A DNA stretch of 64,000 nucleotides from Adiantum capillus-veneris (taxonomy: Eukaryota; Streptophyta; Polypodiopsida; Polypodiales; Pteridaceae), in assembly GCA_014529385.2 (NCBI GenBank), contig CM043963.1, positions 71,258,412 through 71,322,411 of the forward strand, written 5' to 3'. The position numbers were made by a program, and so were the translations under genes. How positions within the stretch are numbered: the stretch's first letter is position 1; every line of letters starts with the position of its first letter. The notes under the pieces were generated by a model. That model was not told the DNA's origin. It searched no databases and saw only the letters and a program-made list of their open reading frames with translations. Of the stretch, positions 60,331 to 64,000 are shown piece by piece.

Positions 60331-60747
60331 GACTACTTTGATAAGCGACATCGACTCAAGAGCAAAGCAATTGACAGAGGTGATTGGATTTTAATGTATG
60401 ACAGTAGCCTTGATAACCAGCACATTGTCATGCGTAAATTCTTAAAAAGATGGTTTGGTTTGTACGTTGTAAAGAATGTGCATGAAAATGCTACTTATAC
60501 CTTGATTGATCTAGATGGTATAGAAGTAAAGGTTCTCATTGCAAGGAAAAGGATCAAAGTGTATAAGAGAAGAGAAGACAGTGATCCAGAAGATGTTGAG
60601 GAAGAGGAAGAGCAAAACACAGGTGAAGATCAAAGTGAAGATGATGCTTTGGAATTCATCCATAAATATGAAATCATGGAAATCCATGAGAGGATTGAAC
60701 TTGCAGAAAATCAAATGTGGCACATACCAGAGGATGTGCAAGTTTAG
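60319..60747 (+). pseudogene. Integrase C-terminal domain with acidic tail (family A, copy 2)
   Basis: A 142-codon open frame: IDRGDWILMYDSSLDNQ, then a GPY/F-like module (RWFGLYVVKNVHENATYTLIDLDG), a basic KRIKVYKRR stretch and a strongly acidic tail (EDVEEEEEQNTGEDQSEDD). It is the natural end of the polyprotein, 10 bp before the polypurine tract. Confidence 0.85.
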
Positions 60748-60757
60748 AGGGGGTGGA
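60746..60757 (+). promoter_or_regulatory. Gypsy polypurine tract (family A, copy 2)
   Basis: AGAGGGGGTGGA directly before the LTR start TGTCG. It is the primer for plus-strand synthesis; the same tract appears inverted at 62392-62402. Confidence 0.85.
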
Positions 60758-61438
60758 TGTCGTTTTATGGCACAGACATAGTGGGAACAAAAGCTAGGAG
60801 ATTTATTTTGTGACTTTTTATATGCATGAGTATATTTACCATAATGTACATATGCATGTATAAGTATAATGATAAGCTTCCTATTTCATCCTAGTATATA
60901 TCTCAAGGATAATCTACTTTTACTTTACCATTAGACAGTATTGTGGGTAAAGGTGTCAATAGCTGTACCTCTTTAACGTGGGGGAAAAAGCATTGGTGCT
61001 TTCTCTCTATTATCCTATTATCAACTCACACTCTAGCTAGATCCTATAGCTAGTGTGATTTTTAATATATGTATATTCTATTGATTTTTCATATATTTCT
61101 TTTTGATAGCTACTAGGAAGGTATCAAATCCTAGTGAGACATTAGTTTGCATAATTTTCAAAGATGCACCTATTTTAATCCATTATTGGGAGGATGCTTA
61201 GAAAACCTTGTCAAGGAGCAATGTCATGCCTCCATATTGCATGAGGTGTCCTAATGTGTCCATTGGAATCAAATGGAAGTCTAGGCTAAGGGGACCACAA
61301 GTAGACTTTTGCTGTCAGAAAGATACCATATTTTGATGATTTTTTTACACATAGTTTCCATCCAAATATAAAATAGGGGTCATAGCACATTAGATGAAGT
61401 TTTTGCACCTTTTTTTTTTTTTTTTTTTGGAGCCGTGG
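60758..61438 (+). repeat. 3' LTR of the plus-strand gypsy element, truncated
   Basis: It matches 52311-52950 (CATAGTGGGAACA, TCCTATAGCTAG, CTTTTGCT-TCAGAAAGATACC). At 61438, after a poly-T run and GGAGCCGTGG, it is cut off by the inverted LTR that starts at 61439. About 1.3 kb of LTR is missing. Confidence 0.82.
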
Positions 61439-62391
61439 TGTCAAGAAGTGGACAGTGCAGCTAGGAAAGCATCGGGCCTTTGACTGTGGGAGTTCGTAGC
61501 AAAATGAAGCGAGTCATAGAATATTCGAAGCAAAAGACACACTCAAAACTCCATCCATGAAGATTAACTTTGAAAAAGAACCAAGATTAACTCAAAACTC
61601 TTGTTTGTGTGAAGATTAGGTGTAGCCTCGCTCCCAATTGCACAGATGTAGTGCTCATTCGACCTGTCAAAAAACCTAAATTGACACTTCAATTCTTCGT
61701 CGTTCAATTATTCATCGTGACCATTTTATGGAAGCTTTAGACTTCATTGGAGAAGCCCCAATAGTTATTTGAGGAGGGGAATCCATACTTGGAGGCCTCA
61801 CAGCCTCGAACACGTAGTGGAAGCAGCAGGGGACTGCACTAGCACCTTAGATTGGAATGTATGTATCTCCTTGCTCATATGGCCAAATGAGCTCATTCTT
61901 GGCTATATAAGTTCAATCTCAGCTTAAAAAACGATAGCACCATCATTGATGTGTCATTTTGTGCTAATTTTAGGCTATTTTTGCCAAAAAAAAAACCCCT
62001 TTTTTGTCCGTAAAATACCCAAGCGAGCTAGGAAAAATCCTTGAATTTGTGAAAAAGTCCTATTGGGCTCAAATTTCATGTTGAACCTCATTTTTCCACT
62101 TGGCAAGAATTTTGGAAACATCATTTACGACCACGCACAAAAGTTGCTATTTTTTTCCAAGATCGTCGGTTTCTAGGCAAAATGGGCGTGCCACTTCGGA
62201 ACACTTGACATTTGTACATTACTAAAATAAATTAGGCATGTCTTAATATGATAAAACATGCATCAATGCTACATCTTGGACCTCTTTCGCATATATCACA
62301 CTATGTACACTATAGCATCAGATCAAAAGCATTAAGAGTGAATTAGATGTTTTTACTTTCACATTATACACATGCCACATCACAACATACA
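61439..62391 (-). repeat. 3' LTR of a minus-strand gypsy element (family A, copy 3)
   Basis: On the minus strand it runs from TGTATGTTGTGATGTGGC (62391), just after a polypurine tract, to ACTTCTTGACA (61439). The last ~100 bp match the LTR end at 54180-54277. The middle differs from the other LTRs of the family. Length is about 953 bp. Confidence 0.75.
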
Positions 62392-62795
62392 CCCCCTCTA
62401 AACTTGCACATCTTCTGGCATGTGCCACACATATATTTTTGTTTATTTAAGTCAACATACATGTCGATTTCATCATCACTTCCAACAAAATCTAACAACA
62501 TATTGTCCTCTCTTTCTTCATCCTCACCCATAGCATTTTCATCAGAGCCTTCATTTTAACTTTCTTGTGAATCAAAGGGATCCGTATCACCTCTTCTTTT
62601 GAACAACTTGGTTCTTTTCCTTGCGGTGGGAATCTTCATTTCTGTCCCAACTCATACAAGGTGTAAGTCACATTCCCATGTACATGCTGAACCACATAAG
62701 GATCAAACCATCTCTTTGAAATCTTTCTTATTGTTGAATGCTGGTTGTCAAGACTACTCTCATACATTAACACCCAATCACCTGTATCTTAGCAC
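62392..62795 (-). pseudogene. Integrase C-terminus and polypurine tract (family A, copy 3)
   Basis: The minus strand reads DTGDWVLMYESSLDNQHSTIRK, RWFDPYVVQHVHGNVTYTL, then an acidic tail and AGAGGGGGTG (62402-62393). It parallels 60370-60757 closely, with the GPY/F module better preserved (WFDPYVV). It breaks off near 62795 at an in-frame stop. The rest of the element is not to its right in this window. Confidence 0.8.
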
Positions 62796-62841
62796 AAATG
62801 CTAGATACATACACATGGAATTCGATAACTACCCAACATAG

Positions 62842-63333
62842 TGTCAGAAGATACAATCATATTGAATTATGATTCTCTGAATCAACGCAGACAACAATAC
62901 ACTTTCTTCCTCATACTTGAATGATAAGAACACTCTCATGAACCCACAAAATACTCAGAACACTCAAAATACGCAGAGATGGTGGCAATTGACATTCGTA
63001 TTGTAATTTCAAGGAATTTAGTTACATCAGTTACATTCGATTCAGGAGAAGTACTCCTTATATAGATTTCTGAATATCAAGCTGCCTTCTCACATCTCCA
63101 ATTATCCTAAGGTTTACTAAGGCTTACAATATACTCCTTCTACACGTGGCACATCCCGGTGGTTGATTTTTCCAAAATCTGACCTGATACCCACAATCCC
63201 TGATCAAAACTTGCACAAAATATGTCAATTGCCTTTTTTCAAAATGGTTTTTCTTTTTAATAAGAAAAGGCACGTCAAAGCTTTTTTGTACCACTAAAGT
63301 GCTTGGAACTAAATCCAATTTTCAGTGTATACA
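62842..63333 (-). repeat. Possible solo LTR with TATA box
   Basis: On the minus strand it goes from TGTATACACTG (63333) to CTTCTGACA (62842) with TG/CA ends. TCTATATAAGGAGTAC (TATA at about 63057-63066) is a strong promoter-like motif. No target duplication or second copy is seen, so the boundaries are uncertain. Confidence 0.4.
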
Positions 63334-64000
63334 AAAAAATTTAACTCCCTTGAAGCTCAAGCACAACATCAAATAGTTGGTTGGACCACTCCTTGGTCCA
63401 CTTCTTTCTCACTCCCCTCTTTTAAAGTCTTCTGGACCTCTAATTCAACTTCTTTCATCTCCACATCAACTATCTTCCCCTCTTTAACCTCTTTAATTTC
63501 CATGCACTCCCCCTTATCAATTTGTCCACATGGTAACACTAACTGATCCTCTGTATTCAACAACACCTCTAGTATGTTCATTTCTTCAACAATACTCCCT
63601 GTTTTTGAGTTTTGAAACACCATTCTCTAAATTAGTAACTTCCTGACTTACTGGAGTCTGATGCATTGTATCAAAATATCTCACAACAGGAGTATGAAAA
63701 CTTAAGATGTCATGTTCTTCCTTCTTGCTTTGCCATTTGTATCCTCAACCCTATATTTTCCTTTTCCAGCTTCTCCACTTTCTTATCCAACTGCTCATTT
63801 TCCATGACTATGTCATAGTCTGCATCAGAGATAATTCCCTCTCTCCATTCCTGAAATGACTTAACAATCATTCCTTCTAGCTGTTCTTTCAATACCTGCT
63901 ACCTGTTTGAACCAACTGTTCCTGCAACATATCCACTTCAGCATCAGTAAGTAAAACCCCTTGAACATCCAAACCCTAAGTTTGAAGAAATTGTTTCTCC
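63334..64000 (-). pseudogene. Decayed coiled-coil ORF of unknown family, runs off the right edge
   Basis: Minus-strand frames 63710-63892 (MENEQLDKKVEKLEKENIGLRIQM, a leucine-rich coiled coil) and 63369-63623 (acidic, KEVKEGKIVDVEMKEVELEVQK) lie in order but in different frames with stops between. They look like one broken protein, perhaps a gag-like or accessory retroelement ORF. No domain that I recognise. Confidence 0.4.

Overview
This window looks like intergenic DNA from a large-genome land plant. It is AT-rich and packed with nested, mostly decayed Ty1/copia and Ty3/gypsy retrotransposons, long dinucleotide microsatellites and a Penelope-like retroelement. I see no convincing host gene, rRNA or complete tRNA gene. 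The green-lineage type of Penelope-like element, the retroelement families and the microsatellite load suggest a seed-free plant such as a fern or lycophyte, with a conifer possible. That is inference; the sequence does not identify the species.

Layout. Positions 1-2430 hold the 5' end of an open copia element (minus strand): gag, protease and the start of integrase, with primer-binding site (PBS) and LTR. It sits inside a minus-strand gypsy element whose gag/protease lies at 2431-4606. The 5' LTR of that gypsy element is split. Its end is at 4660-4922, its start is at 15540-17113, and between them at a (CA)n tract lies a ~10.6 kb Penelope-like (PLE) array. The array consists of three ~2 kb pseudo-LTR copies, each starting directly after a (CA)n microsatellite, plus one decayed ORF (9732-13280) with a CxC motif and a telomerase-like reverse transcriptase.

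17114-22100 is low-information DNA with a 296-bp tandem duplication and a compound (CT)n/poly-C tract. 22120-28011 is a second minus-strand gypsy element (integrase to gag, PBS, LTR). A truncated relative lies at 29730-31870. 31871-45025 holds a gypsy PBS (33481), a copia gag relic (34816-35511), a probable copia LTR (38241) with an inverted fragment near 43790, and otherwise nothing I can assign.

45026-46588 is a decayed minus-strand ORF of unknown kind. 47395-52290 is a third gypsy relic (protease-RT, minus) split by a compact 3.6 kb copia element that has 188-bp LTRs and a perfect AGAAC target duplication. This copia lacks most of integrase and RT. 52311-61438 is a near full-length but decayed plus-strand gypsy element of the same family as the one at 2431-17113. 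Its 3' LTR is cut by the LTR of a third, minus-strand family member (61439-62795). The right edge (62842-64000) has a possible solo LTR and a decayed coiled-coil ORF.

The most notable system is the PLE. It has the domain order candidate endonuclease - CxC - RT, pseudo-LTRs, (CA)n at every junction and a 20-bp stem hairpin just after the RT, inside the LTR of another retrotransposon. All family calls come from motifs read by eye; no database search was possible.
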